Notes under the pieces: generated by a model | What the model saw: the letters and a program-made list of their open reading frames with translations, nothing else | Databases searched by the model: none | Told to the model about the DNA's origin: nothing | Position numbers and translations under genes: made by a program | Source: Pseudomonas sp. PSB18 | GTDB taxonomy: Bacteria > Pseudomonadota > Gammaproteobacteria > Pseudomonadales > Pseudomonadaceae | Assembly (NCBI RefSeq): GCF_014596565.1 | Contig: NZ_NOIN01000012.1 | Coordinates: forward strand, 1-64,000 | Direction: 5' to 3' | Length of the DNA stretch: 64,000 nucleotides | Shown here: piece by piece, positions 43,319 through 51,800 of the stretch | Layout: every line of letters begins with the position of its first letter | Position numbering within the stretch: the first letter of the stretch is position 1

Positions 43319-44254
43319 ATGTCAGAGCTGATTCTTCATCATTACCCGACGTCTCCCTTCGCCGAAAAAGCCCGCCTGCTGCTGGGTTTCAAAGGCTTGT
43401 CCTGGCGCTCGGTCAACATCCCGCCGATGATGCCCAAGCCCGATCTGACGGCATTGACGGGGGGCTACCGCAAGACGCCGGTGTTGCAGATCGGAGCGGA
43501 TGTTTATTGCGATACGGCCTTGATCGCTCGTCGATTGGAGCAGGAAAAAACCACGCCGGCGCTGTTTCCCGAAGGCCGGGAAATGATTGCGGCATCCTTC
43601 GCGGCCTGGGCTGATTCGGTGGTGTTCCAGCATGGGGTGAGCCTGGTGTTCCAGCCCGAGTCGATGGCCGTGCGTTTCGCCAAGTTGTCGCCTGAGGCGA
43701 TCAAGGCGTTCATCGCGGATCGCGCCGGGCTGTTCAGTGGTGGCAGCGCCACGCGTTTGGCTGCCGAGCAGGCCAGGCATCAGTGGCCGACGATCATGGC
43801 GCGCCTTGAGCAGCAATTGCAGCGCGAGGAGGGCGACTTCCTGTTGGGGGAGCCTTCGATTGCCGACTTCGCCATGGCTCACCCCCTGTGGTTTCTCAAG
43901 GGCACGCCGGTGACTTCGCCACTGGTGGATGCATATCCGGCCGTCTCGGCCTGGCTGACGCGGGTGTTGGCTTTCGGTCATGGCGCGTCGAGCGCCATGA
44001 GTTCCGAAGAGGCCTTGGAAGTAGCCCGCAACGCTACGCCGGCCGCGTTGCCGGATGAACCATTCGATGAGTCGAACGGGTTTGCGAAAGGGCAACGGGT
44101 GAGCGTCGCCGCGACTGACTATGGTGTCGATCCGGTGGCGGGGGAGTTGCTGTTTGCCGGGCGCGAAGAGCTGATCCTGCGTCGTGAAGATGAGCGCGGC
44201 GGGGTGGTGCATGTGCACTTTCCGCGGTTAGGGTTTCGGATAGAGGCTCGCTAA
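43319..44254 (+). CDS. Glutathione S-transferase family protein with C-terminal beta domain
   Basis: The first 80 residues (LILHHYPTSPFAEKARLLLGF, RKTPVLQIGADVYCDTALIARRLE) form a glutathione S-transferase thioredoxin-like domain. Residues about 90-225 are the helical domain, with ERLEQQLQREEGDFLLGE-like and SIADFAMAHPLWF patterns. An extra segment of about 70 residues (from FAKGQRVSVAATDYGVDPVAGE) looks like a small SH3-like beta domain. At 311 residues the protein is longer than a plain transferase (about 210). ATG 43319 is used; an in-frame TTG 12 bases earlier is possible. The substrate is unknown. Confidence 0.82.
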   Translation: MSELILHHYPTSPFAEKARLLLGFKGLSWRSVNIPPMMPKPDLTALTGGYRKTPVLQIGADVYCDTALIARRLEQEKTTPALFPEGREMIAASFAAWADSVVFQHGVSLVFQPESMAVRFAKLSPEAIKAFIADRAGLFSGGSATRLAAEQARHQWPTIMARLEQQLQREEGDFLLGEPSIADFAMAHPLWFLKGTPVTSPLVDAYPAVSAWLTRVLAFGHGASSAMSSEEALEVARNATPAALPDEPFDESNGFAKGQRVSVAATDYGVDPVAGELLFAGREELILRREDERGGVVHVHFPRLGFRIEAR

Positions 44255-44267
44255 GTCACCTATGACC

Positions 44268-44427
44268 TGTGGGAGCGAGCCTGCTCGCGATAGCGGTGTG
44301 ACAGTCAGTGCAAATGGTGACTGGAATGCCCTCATCGCGAGCAGGCTCGCTCCCACACTGGATCGGCGATGTTCCCAGGATTGCGGTCAGCAGCTGATTC
44401 AATGTGGGAGCGAGCCTGCTCGCGATT
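44268..44427. repeat. Three REP units
   Basis: Units lie at 44268-44291 (+), 44333-44357 (-) and 44403-44427 (+), all GTGGGAGCGAGCCTGCTCGCG type. They fill the convergent gap between the transferase and glutaredoxin genes. Confidence 0.9.
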
Positions 44428-44448
44428 GAGGCCAGCGGCTGCAAAGCG

Positions 44449-44805
44449 CTATGTTGCAGACAACGCCTCAAGAATCCTTTGCGGTTCATACCCACGAATC
44501 AACGTGCCATTCACGTCCAGGATCGGAATTCCCCGACCGCCCAGCGCCTCATAGGCCTTGCGTGCTTCGGGGTCTTTCTCGATGTCGAACTCGCGATACG
44601 GCACGCCTTTTTCATCCAGGAACCGTCGCGTTGCCTTGCAGTAGCCGCACCAGTCGGTGGCGTACAGCGTAACGCGGGCATGGCTGCGGATCTGCTGCGA
44701 GACCATTTGCGAGGGGTTGAACAGCCGCTCGATCTTGCCCCAGTTCTGGTACGCCACGACCACCAGCAAGATCAGCAGGAACTTCCTCAGGACCCCGCCG
44801 AGCAT
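44449..44805 (-). CDS. Membrane-anchored glutaredoxin-like protein
   Basis: This 118-residue protein has one N-terminal membrane segment (FLLILLVVVAYQNW) and a glutaredoxin domain with ATDWCGYCKATRRFL (CGYC redox site), RGIPILDVNG (cis-Pro) and the C-terminal helix. The predicted topology could place the domain in the periplasm. ATG 44805 overlaps the yejK TGA by one base (TGATG), so it is coupled to yejK. A partner protein is not evident. Confidence 0.85.
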   Translation of the reverse strand: MLGGVLRKFLLILLVVVAYQNWGKIERLFNPSQMVSQQIRSHARVTLYATDWCGYCKATRRFLDEKGVPYREFDIEKDPEARKAYEALGGRGIPILDVNGTLIRGYEPQRILEALSAT

Positions 44806-45809
44806 CAATTGCGCCGCTTGAGCTGGTCAGTCAGGGACGTCGGCAACCCCTTGATGATCAACGTGCCGGCTTCTTCGTCGTATTCGATCTTGGAGCCCAG
44901 CAGGTGCGCTTCGAAGCTGATGGACAAACCTTCGGCGCGGCCGGTGAAGCGGCGGAACTGGTTGAGGGTGCGTTTATCCGCCGGAATTTCCGGCGACAGG
45001 CCGTAGTCCTTGTTGCGGATGTGATCGTAGAACGCCTTCGGGCGGTCTTCGTCGATCAGTTCGGACAGTTCTTCCAGGCCCATGGGTTCGCCGAGCTTGG
45101 CCTGGCTGCTGGCGTAATCCACCAGGGTCTTGGTCTTTTCCCGGGCATCGTCTTCCGGCAGGTCTTCGCTTTCGACGAAGTCGCTGAAGGCCTTGAGCAG
45201 CGTGCGGGTTTCGCCGGGGCCGTCGACACCTTCCTGGCAGCCGATGAAGTCGCGGAAGTATTCCGAGACCTTCTTGCCGTTCTTGCCCTTGATGAAGGAA
45301 ATGTACTGCTTGGACTGTTTATTGTTCTGCCATTCCGACACGTTGATCCGCGCCGCGAGGTGCAACTGGCCCAGGTCCAGGTGGCGGGACGGGGTGACGT
45401 CCAGCTCATCGGTGACCGCCACGCCTTCGCTGTGGTGCAGCAGGGCGATGGCCAGGTAGTCGGTCATGCCCTGTTGGTAATGGGCGAACAGCACGTGGCC
45501 GCCCACCGACAGGTTGGACTCTTCCATCAGCTTCTGCAGGTGTTCCACCGCCACGCGACTGAACGCAGTGAAATCCTTGCCGCCGTCCAGGTATTCCTTC
45601 AGCCAGCCGCTGAATGGATGTGCCCCGGACTCGGCGTGGAAAAACCCCCAGGCCTTGCCTTGTTTGGCGTTGTAGCTCTCGTTGAGGTCGGCAAGCATGT
45701 TTTCGATGGCCGTGGACTCTGCCAGTTCGGAGTCCCGGGCATGGAGCACAGCAGGGGTGCCGTCGGGTTTTTTGTCGATCAGGTGGACGATGCAATGACG
45801 GATCGGCAT
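44805..45809 (-). CDS. yejK: Nucleoid-associated protein YejK (NdpA)
   Basis: This 334-residue protein (E. coli YejK, 335) binds the nucleoid and is reported to interact with topoisomerase IV. The conserved opening MPIRHCIVHLIDKKPDG sets the start at ATG 45809, with GAGAAG upstream. Other family stretches are NMLADLNESYNAKQGKAWGFF, HLAARINVSEW and ISFIKGKNGKKVSEYFRDFIGC. Confidence 0.93.
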   Translation of the reverse strand: MPIRHCIVHLIDKKPDGTPAVLHARDSELAESTAIENMLADLNESYNAKQGKAWGFFHAESGAHPFSGWLKEYLDGGKDFTAFSRVAVEHLQKLMEESNLSVGGHVLFAHYQQGMTDYLAIALLHHSEGVAVTDELDVTPSRHLDLGQLHLAARINVSEWQNNKQSKQYISFIKGKNGKKVSEYFRDFIGCQEGVDGPGETRTLLKAFSDFVESEDLPEDDAREKTKTLVDYASSQAKLGEPMGLEELSELIDEDRPKAFYDHIRNKDYGLSPEIPADKRTLNQFRRFTGRAEGLSISFEAHLLGSKIEYDEEAGTLIIKGLPTSLTDQLKRRN

Positions 45810-46205
45810 GGGCTTCTCGGCTGATGAAAGAGAGGAGGGCGGGCTCCCCTGAAAAGCGCCCAGTGTACCGCAATCACTGGTTTTGGAGCGTTGCGAAGGG
45901 GATTTCGGAGCCGTCCGACGGCCCATATGCATTTTTTTACCGATTTAGCGCAATAAAGCTGACCAAATGGGTAGCTAAGGGCGGATATTTCACAGGCGTT
46001 GTGCTAGTTTTGCCCGGTCTTACGCGAAGGCACTGCGTTAAGCGTGCATTCAGCATTTGTCAGGTCGAACCAAACCCGGATTTCGGCATCTATTACCCCG
46101 ACCCGTCGTGGTGATGACCGAGGGTGTCTGATCCGAGGAGATCGGGCTCGATGGCTGACACTGCACTCTGCAATCCATATGAATTTGATAGGGAAGGAAC
46201 ACTAC
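45810..46205. other. Divergent control region between yejK and the HU gene
   Basis: The 396 bases hold no long gene. A short frame with a good ribosome site occupies 46151-46219 and overlaps the HU start; it is entered separately. Promoter boxes could not be fixed. Confidence 0.5.
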
Positions 46206-46219
46206 ATGGCTCTTACTAA
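46151..46219 (+). CDS. Possible 22-residue upstream peptide overlapping the HU start
   Basis: ATG 46151 has GAGGAG at 46135-46140 and opens a 22-codon frame (MADTALCNPYEFDREGTLHG and two more) that ends at 46219, 14 bases inside the HU gene in a different frame. The geometry would allow translational coupling or interference. No homologue is recognised and chance is a real possibility. Confidence 0.25.
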   Translation: MADTALCNPYEFDREGTLHGSY

Positions 46220-46490
46220 AGACCAACTGATCGCTGACATTGCTGAAGCTATCGACGCGCCGAAAACCACCGCGCGTAACGCTCTGGACCAGTTGGGCCA
46301 AATCGTTGCCGATCAGCTGGAAAGCGGCGGCGAAATCACCTTGCCAGGTATCGGCAAGCTGAAAGTCACCGAGCGTCCTGCCCGTACCGGTCGCAACCCT
46401 TCGACTGGCGCTGCCATCGAAATCGCTGCAAAGAAAGTCGTCAAGCTGGTTCCGGCCAAAGGCCTGGTTGATTCGATCAACGCCAAGTAA
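46206..46490 (+). CDS. hupN: HU-family nucleoid protein
   Basis: This 94-residue protein is an HU-type histone-like DNA-binding dimer. It has the N-terminal helices (MALTKDQLIADIAEA), the saddle strands (GGEITLPGIGKLKVTERPARTGRNPSTGAAIEI with the tip Arg-Asn-Pro) and the C-terminal helix. ATG 46206 follows AAGGA. Its place between yejK and rlmF-valS matches my recollection of hupN in P. putida; hupB (by lon) and hupP would sit elsewhere. Confidence 0.9.
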   Translation: MALTKDQLIADIAEAIDAPKTTARNALDQLGQIVADQLESGGEITLPGIGKLKVTERPARTGRNPSTGAAIEIAAKKVVKLVPAKGLVDSINAK

Positions 46491-46499
46491 GACGCTTTA

Positions 46500-46538
46500 A
46501 AAAAACCGTGCAGCGGAGCAGTCCGGGCACGGTTTTTT
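46500..46538. terminator. Bidirectional terminator between HU gene and rlmF
   Basis: AAAAAACCGTGC (46500-46511) pairs with GCACGGTTTTTT (46527-46538). It lies ten bases past the HU stop and serves both convergent genes. Confidence 0.9.
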
Positions 46539-46576
46539 GTTGTCCTGAATAAAGTGGTCGGTGCAATGCGGCCCGT

Positions 46577-47602
46577 TCAGTCCTTGCGAACCCATCGCGC
46601 CTGACGCCAGGCCTGCTGCTGGGCCTCGGTATGGAAGGTCCAGGCCACGAAGCGACTCTGCTTTTGTCCCTGGGACATCTCCACCACCTGGCTGTGCACC
46701 GCGCCGGCCTTCTTCAATGCGGCCTGAATCGCCGGCAGATTCGACACCTTCGACACCAGGGTGCTGAACCACAGGACCTGCCGGGCCAACTGCGCACTTT
46801 CACCGATCAGCTGGGTCACGAAGCGGGCTTCTCCACCTTCGCACCACAACTCGGCGGCCTGACCGCCGAAATTCAGGACCGGCAACTTGCGTTTCGGATC
46901 GGCCTTGCCCAGGGCGCGCCACTTACGCTGGCTGCCTCGGGTGGCCTCCTCCAGGGAGGCGTGGAACGGCGGATTGCACATCGTCAGGTCGAACCGCTCG
47001 GCTTCGTCGAGCAGGCCCAGCAGAATCTGCTTGCGATTGGTTTGCTGGCGCAGTTGGATAGCCTTGGCCAACCCATTCGCCTGGACAATGGTCTTGGCCG
47101 AGGCGATGGCCGTCGGGTCGATCTCCGAACCCAGGAAGTGCCAGCGGTAGTCGCTGTAGCCGATCAGCGGATACACGCAGTTGGCGCCGGTGCCGACGTC
47201 CAGCACCTTCACCGCCGCCCCCCGAGGAATTTCCCCGTCGTTATGGTTGGCGAGCAGGTCGGCGAGGAAGTGCACATAGTCCGCACGCCCAGGCACCGGA
47301 GGGCACAGGTAGTCGGCCGGAATGTCCCAGTGGGCAATGCCATAGAAGGATTTGAGCAACGCCCGGTTGAACACCCGCACGGCTTCAGGGCTGGCGAAGT
47401 CGATGCTTTCCTTGCCATAGGGGTTGATGATCACGAACCTGGCCAGTTCCGGCGTGCCCTTGATCAATGCCGGGAAATCGTAACGGCCCTGGTGGCGATT
47501 GCGTGGGTGCAGGCTGGCTTTCTCACGTGGCACGACAGCCTTGGCTTCGGAGGCGGGCTTGGGCTTCTGGCGTGCAGGTCTGGGGGGGCGAGGCGCGGTC
47601 AT
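46577..47602 (-). CDS. rlmF: 23S rRNA (adenine-1618-N6)-methyltransferase RlmF
   Basis: RlmF (341 residues) methylates A1618 of 23S rRNA using S-adenosylmethionine. After a basic Pro/Lys-rich start come LHPRNRHQGRYDFPAL, the SAM-binding loop VLDVGTGANCVYPLIG and the N6-adenine signature NPPF in LTMCNPPFHAS. ATG 47602 (MTAPRPPRPARQ) is chosen; it has only a weak ribosome site, and a longer frame reaching 47677 exists. Length matches E. coli YbiN (308) plus a basic extension. Confidence 0.92.
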   Translation of the reverse strand: MTAPRPPRPARQKPKPASEAKAVVPREKASLHPRNRHQGRYDFPALIKGTPELARFVIINPYGKESIDFASPEAVRVFNRALLKSFYGIAHWDIPADYLCPPVPGRADYVHFLADLLANHNDGEIPRGAAVKVLDVGTGANCVYPLIGYSDYRWHFLGSEIDPTAIASAKTIVQANGLAKAIQLRQQTNRKQILLGLLDEAERFDLTMCNPPFHASLEEATRGSQRKWRALGKADPKRKLPVLNFGGQAAELWCEGGEARFVTQLIGESAQLARQVLWFSTLVSKVSNLPAIQAALKKAGAVHSQVVEMSQGQKQSRFVAWTFHTEAQQQAWRQARWVRKD

Positions 47603-47685
47603 GGGCGGGTCGATTCGGGGTTGGCTCAAAAAGTGGCGGGCATTGTCCCACATCCCGCACGGTATTGAGGCTTGCACGAATTAAA

Positions 47686-47776
47686 TGTGGGAGCGAGCCT
47701 GCTCGCGATAGTGGTGTGTCAGGCTGCATCTGTGGCGAATTTTACTGCCGTCATCGCGAGCAGGCTCGCTCCCACA
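47686..47776. repeat. REP pair between valS and rlmF
   Basis: The arm 47686-47709 and its inverse 47752-47776 are of the GTGGGAGCGAGCCTGCTCGCG type. Confidence 0.88.
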
Positions 47777-47815
47777 GGATTTGTTCAGCGTTTGGAGGAA
47801 ATGGCGGGCAGAAAA

Positions 47816-47837
47816 AAGGAGGCCGCCAGGCCTCCTT
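47816..47837 (-). terminator. valS terminator
   Basis: On the minus strand AAGGAGGCC pairs with GGCCTCCTT around a four-base loop and is followed by a T-run (the A-run at 47812-47817 on the + strand). It begins about 20 bases past the valS stop. Confidence 0.88.
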
Positions 47838-47856
47838 CGTTCATTGCAGTTTGCCG

Positions 47857-50703
47857 TTACAGACTGGCAATCCGCGCATGTTGCTCGGCCAGCTTGCCCA
47901 AGGCCTGTTCGGCCTCGGCCAGTTTGGCCCGTTCCTTCTCGATGACATCGGCCGGGGCCTTGTCGACGAAGCCGGCATTGGACAGCTTGCCGCCGACGCG
48001 CTGCACTTCGCCCTTGAGACGCAGGATTTCCTTGTCCAGGCGTGCCAGCTCGGCGGCCTTGTCGATCAGGCCGGCCATCGGCACCAGCACTTCCATCTCG
48101 CCAACCAGGGCGGTAGCGGACAGCGGCGCTTCTTCGCCGGCAGCCAGGACCGTCACCGACTCGAGCTTCGCCAGTTTCTTGAGCAGCGCTTCGTTTTCCT
48201 TGAGGCGGCGCAGGTCTTCGGCGCTGGCGTTCTTCAGGAACAGGGTCAGCGGCTTGCCCGGGCCGATGTTCATCTCGGCGCGGATGTTGCGCAGGCCGAG
48301 CATGAAGGTCTTGAGCCATTCGATGTCGTCTTCGGCTGCCGGATCGATGCGGCTTTCGTTGGCCACCGGCCACGGTTGCAGCATGATCGTCTTGCCTTGG
48401 GCGCCTGCCAGCGGCGCGATGCGCTGCCAGATTTCCTCGGTGATGAACGGCATGAACGGATGCGCCAGGCGCAGGGCAACTTCCAACACTCGCACCAAGG
48501 TCCGACGGGTGCCGCGCTGGCGCTCGACCGGTGCGTTGTCGTCCCACAGCACGGGCTTGGACAGTTCCAGGTACCAGTCGCAATACTGGTTCCAGATGAA
48601 CTCGTACAAGGCTTGTGCGGCCAGGTCGAAACGGAACTGGTCCAGTTGGCGGGTCACTTCGGCTTCGGTGCGCTGCAGCTGGGAAATGATCCAGCGGTCC
48701 GCCAGGGTCAGCTCGTAGGCTTCGCCGTTCTGGCCGCAGTCTTCCCCCTTGTCCAGCACGTAGCGCGCGGCGTTCCAGATCTTGTTGCAGAAGTTGCGGT
48801 AGCCTTCGACGCGGCCCATGTCGAACTTGATGTCGCGCCCGGTGGACGCCAGCGAGCAGAAGGTGAAGCGCAGGGCGTCGGTGCCGTAGCTGGCGATGCC
48901 GTCGGCGAATTCTTCGCGGGTGGCTTTCTCGATCTTCTTCGCCAGTTTTGGCTGCATCAGCCCGGAAGTGCGTTTCTGCACCAGGGTTTCCAGGTCGATG
49001 CCGTCGATGATGTCCAGTGGGTCGAGGACGTTGCCCTTGGACTTGGACATCTTCTGGCCCTGGCCGTCGCGTACCAGGCCGTGGACGTAGACGGTCTTGA
49101 ACGGGACCTGCGGCGTGCCGTCGGGGTTCTTCATCAAGTGCATGGTCATCATGATCATCCGGGCGACCCAGAAGAAAATGATGTCGAAACCGGTGACCAG
49201 CACGTCGGTGGAGTGGAAAGTCTTCAGGAACTCGGTCTGTTGCGGCCAGCCCAGGGTCGAGAACGTCCACAGGCCCGAGCTGAACCAGGTGTCGAGGACG
49301 TCGTTGTCCTGTTGCAGCGCAACGTCCGGGCCGAGGTTGTGTTTGGCGCGGACTTCGGCTTCATCGCGACCGACGTAGACCTTGCCCGACTCGTCGTACC
49401 AGGCCGGAATGCGATGGCCCCACCACAGTTGACGGCTGATGCACCAATCCTGGATGTCACGCATCCACGAGAAGTACATGTTCTCGTATTGCTTGGGCAC
49501 GAACTGGATGCGGCCGTCTTCCACGGCGGCAATCGCCGGCTCGGCCAGGGGCTTGGTGGAGACGTACCACTGGTCGGTCAGCCACGGCTCGATGACGGTG
49601 CCGGAACGGTCGCCTTTCGGCACCTTCAGGGCATGGTCGTCGACGCTGACCAGCAGGCCGGCGGCATCGAACGCGGCGACGATCTGCTTGCGCGCTTCGA
49701 AGCGGTCGAGGCCGGCATATTCGGCCGGGATCTGGCCGTCAATACCCTCGTTCAGCGTGCCGTCCAGGTTGAACACCTGGGCTGCCGGCAGGACGTTGGC
49801 ATTCTTGTCGAAGATGTTCAGCAGCGGCAGGTTATGGCGCTTGCCGACTTCGTAGTCGTTGAAATCGTGGGCCGGGGTGATTTTCACGCAGCCGGTGCCG
49901 AACTCGGGGTCGCAGTAATCGTCACCGATGATCGGGATGCGACGGCCAACCAGGGGCAGTTCCACGAACTTGCCGATCAGCGCCTTGTAGCGCTCGTCGT
50001 TCGGGTTCACCGCTACGGCCGAGTCGCCCAGCATGGTTTCCGGGCGGGTGGTGGCGACGATCAGGTAATCCTTGCCTTCAGCGGTCTTGGCGCCATCGGC
50101 CAACGGGTATTTCAGGTTCCATAGGAAACCTTTTTCGTCGTGGTTTTCCACTTCAAGGTCGGAAATGGCGGTGTGCAGCTTGGTGTCCCAGTTGACCAGG
50201 CGCTTGCCGCGATAGATCAGGCCGTCCTCATGCAGGCGCACGAAGGCTTCCTTTACCGCTTCCGAGAGGCCGTCGTCCATGGTGAAGCGCTCGCGGCTCC
50301 AGTCCACGGACGAGCCGAGGCGACGGATCTGACGGCTGATGTTGCCACCGGACTCGTCTTTCCACTCCCAGACTTTCTCGAGGAATTTCTCGCGACCCAG
50401 GTCGTGGCGATTCTGGCCCTGGGCTTCGAGGCGGCGTTCCACCAGCATCTGCGTGGCGATACCGGCATGGTCGGTGCCCGGTTGCCACAGGGTATTGCGG
50501 CCTTGCATGCGACGGAAACGGATCAGGGCGTCCATGATCGCGTTATTGAAGCCGTGGCCCATGTGCAGGCTGCCGGTGACGTTCGGCGGCGGGATCATGA
50601 TGGTGTAGGAATCGCCCGCGCCTTGCGGAGCGAAATAATTCTCGGACTCCCAGGTGTTGTACCAGGAAGTTTCAATGGCGTGCGGCTGGTAGGTCTTATC
50701 CAT
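47857..50703 (-). CDS. valS: Valyl-tRNA synthetase
   Basis: ValS (948 residues) charges tRNA-Val and edits misactivated threonine. It is a class I synthetase: PPPNVTGSLHMGHGF carries the HIGH-type motif near residue 40, the editing domain spans about residues 190-330 (ATTRPETMLGDSAVAVNP), KMSKSKGN is the second signature, and the anticodon-binding domain precedes a C-terminal coiled-coil tRNA arm (about residues 880-948, ELARLDKEILRLKGEVQR). Length is normal. Confidence 0.98.
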   Translation of the reverse strand: MDKTYQPHAIETSWYNTWESENYFAPQGAGDSYTIMIPPPNVTGSLHMGHGFNNAIMDALIRFRRMQGRNTLWQPGTDHAGIATQMLVERRLEAQGQNRHDLGREKFLEKVWEWKDESGGNISRQIRRLGSSVDWSRERFTMDDGLSEAVKEAFVRLHEDGLIYRGKRLVNWDTKLHTAISDLEVENHDEKGFLWNLKYPLADGAKTAEGKDYLIVATTRPETMLGDSAVAVNPNDERYKALIGKFVELPLVGRRIPIIGDDYCDPEFGTGCVKITPAHDFNDYEVGKRHNLPLLNIFDKNANVLPAAQVFNLDGTLNEGIDGQIPAEYAGLDRFEARKQIVAAFDAAGLLVSVDDHALKVPKGDRSGTVIEPWLTDQWYVSTKPLAEPAIAAVEDGRIQFVPKQYENMYFSWMRDIQDWCISRQLWWGHRIPAWYDESGKVYVGRDEAEVRAKHNLGPDVALQQDNDVLDTWFSSGLWTFSTLGWPQQTEFLKTFHSTDVLVTGFDIIFFWVARMIMMTMHLMKNPDGTPQVPFKTVYVHGLVRDGQGQKMSKSKGNVLDPLDIIDGIDLETLVQKRTSGLMQPKLAKKIEKATREEFADGIASYGTDALRFTFCSLASTGRDIKFDMGRVEGYRNFCNKIWNAARYVLDKGEDCGQNGEAYELTLADRWIISQLQRTEAEVTRQLDQFRFDLAAQALYEFIWNQYCDWYLELSKPVLWDDNAPVERQRGTRRTLVRVLEVALRLAHPFMPFITEEIWQRIAPLAGAQGKTIMLQPWPVANESRIDPAAEDDIEWLKTFMLGLRNIRAEMNIGPGKPLTLFLKNASAEDLRRLKENEALLKKLAKLESVTVLAAGEEAPLSATALVGEMEVLVPMAGLIDKAAELARLDKEILRLKGEVQRVGGKLSNAGFVDKAPADVIEKERAKLAEAEQALGKLAEQHARIASL

Positions 50704-50821
50704 GCGCGGCGGGACCCTATTGGCATTTATTCAGGAAAAGCCGGGAAGTATAGCGGGCGGGGCAGATGCAAGCCACTGGCGGGAGGCGTCGGGCGCAGAG
50801 TTTGTGGACACCGTTGACCCC

Positions 50822-50913
50822 TGTGGGAGCCGAGCTTGCTCGCGATGACGGCGGATCAGTTGCATCCAATGCTGGATGTGCCACCGCCATCGCGAGCAAG
50901 CTCGGCTCCCACA
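50822..50913. repeat. REP pair between valS and the small unknown gene
   Basis: The arm 50822-50847 (TGTGGGAGCCGAGCTTGCTC and on) is the reverse complement of 50888-50913. Confidence 0.9.
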
Positions 50914-50938
50914 AGGTGTTCGCTGTGAGGTAGAAAAA

Positions 50939-51304
50939 TTACTCGTACTGACTGAGCAACCGCTCCATCCGCGCATCCAGCCGACGCTTGATCTCGGTCT
51001 CGATGTGCGGGGCGAAGTCGTCGATGACGTCCTGCATGATCAACTGCGCGGCGGCGCGCAATTCGGTGTCCAGGTGCAGCAGGGCGTCGGGGCCCTTGGG
51101 GTCGGCCTTGGGCGCCGGCTTGGGTTCGGGCTGGCCGGTGATCGGCTCGAACAGCAGCGGGATCTGTTCTTCATGCACGGGCTCATGCACGACCGTGTCG
51201 GTCAGCAACGGCGGTTGCAGGGTGTCGTCGCCGAGCAACTGGCGGATCGACTCGAGGTCGTCCAGCAGGTGTGGAGGCTTTTGCGGTGGTTTTGGAGTAT
51301 CCAT
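50939..51304 (-). CDS. Conserved hypothetical protein between holC and valS
   Basis: This 121-residue acidic protein has a Pro-rich middle (PEPKPAPKADPKGPD) and a helical C-terminus (ELRAAAQLIMQDVIDDFAPHIETEIKRRLDARMERLL) likely to form a coiled coil or amphipathic helices. ATG 51304 starts seven bases past the holC stop, so it is read with holC. P. aeruginosa has a hypothetical gene in the same slot. I cannot assign a function; proximity to holC-valS is conserved but not explanatory. Confidence 0.75.
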   Translation of the reverse strand: MDTPKPPQKPPHLLDDLESIRQLLGDDTLQPPLLTDTVVHEPVHEEQIPLLFEPITGQPEPKPAPKADPKGPDALLHLDTELRAAAQLIMQDVIDDFAPHIETEIKRRLDARMERLLSQYE

Positions 51305-51311
51305 CGTAGGC

Positions 51312-51740
51312 TCAGAGTCGCTGTAAACGGTGGTCTTGCAGAGGATAGCCCTGTTCGCGGTAGAAACGGAAACTCTCCCGCGCGGCTTGTCGGATGGCCG
51401 GATCCTCCACCACCACTTCCGCCACCCGGGCGAAGCGCGAGGCAAAGGCCGGCACCTTCAGGTCGAGGTTGACCAGCAGGTCCTGGTGTTGGCCGCAATC
51501 ATCCCCCAGCCCCAGCACGATCAGCCCTTCGGGTTCGCTTTCGGCCGGGCCATGAGGCAGGAAACTTTCGCCCTTGAAGGCCCACAGGCGTGCGTCAAGC
51601 GCTTCGCGTTGGGCAGCATCGCTGCAATGCAGGTAGATGTGATGGCCCATGCGCCAGGCTTTTTCGGTGAGCTTGCAGGCGAAATCCAGCCGGGCCGACG
51701 GATCGGCGCTGGGCAGGATATAGAAATCGACTTTGGTCAT
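51312..51740 (-). CDS. holC: DNA polymerase III chi subunit HolC
   Basis: HolC (142 residues) is part of the clamp-loader complex and links it to SSB through its C-terminal tail. It starts MTKVDFYILPS and has ACKLTEKAWRMGHHIYLHCSD and LLVNLDLKVPAFASRFARVAEVV. ATG 51740 has AGGAAC upstream. It lies downstream of pepA, the usual pepA-holC-valS order. Confidence 0.93.
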   Translation of the reverse strand: MTKVDFYILPSADPSARLDFACKLTEKAWRMGHHIYLHCSDAAQREALDARLWAFKGESFLPHGPAESEPEGLIVLGLGDDCGQHQDLLVNLDLKVPAFASRFARVAEVVVEDPAIRQAARESFRFYREQGYPLQDHRLQRL

Positions 51741-51754
51741 TGCGGTTCCTGAGC

Positions 51755-51790
51755 TGCCGGTGACGCCGTCCGCGGACGGCGCCACCGGCA
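51755..51790 (-). terminator. Hairpin between pepA and holC
   Basis: TGCCGGTG and CACCGGCA enclose GCCGTCC-GC-GGACGGC, a strong stem 11 bases past the pepA stop. There is no U-run, so it may only attenuate or protect the pepA transcript. Confidence 0.5.
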
Positions 51791-51800
51791 ATCATGGGTG

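Noticed and set aside
47467..50124. 885-residue + strand open frame opposite valS
   Set aside because: It covers valS antisense and crosses a REP; valS is certain and this frame has no recognisable motif.
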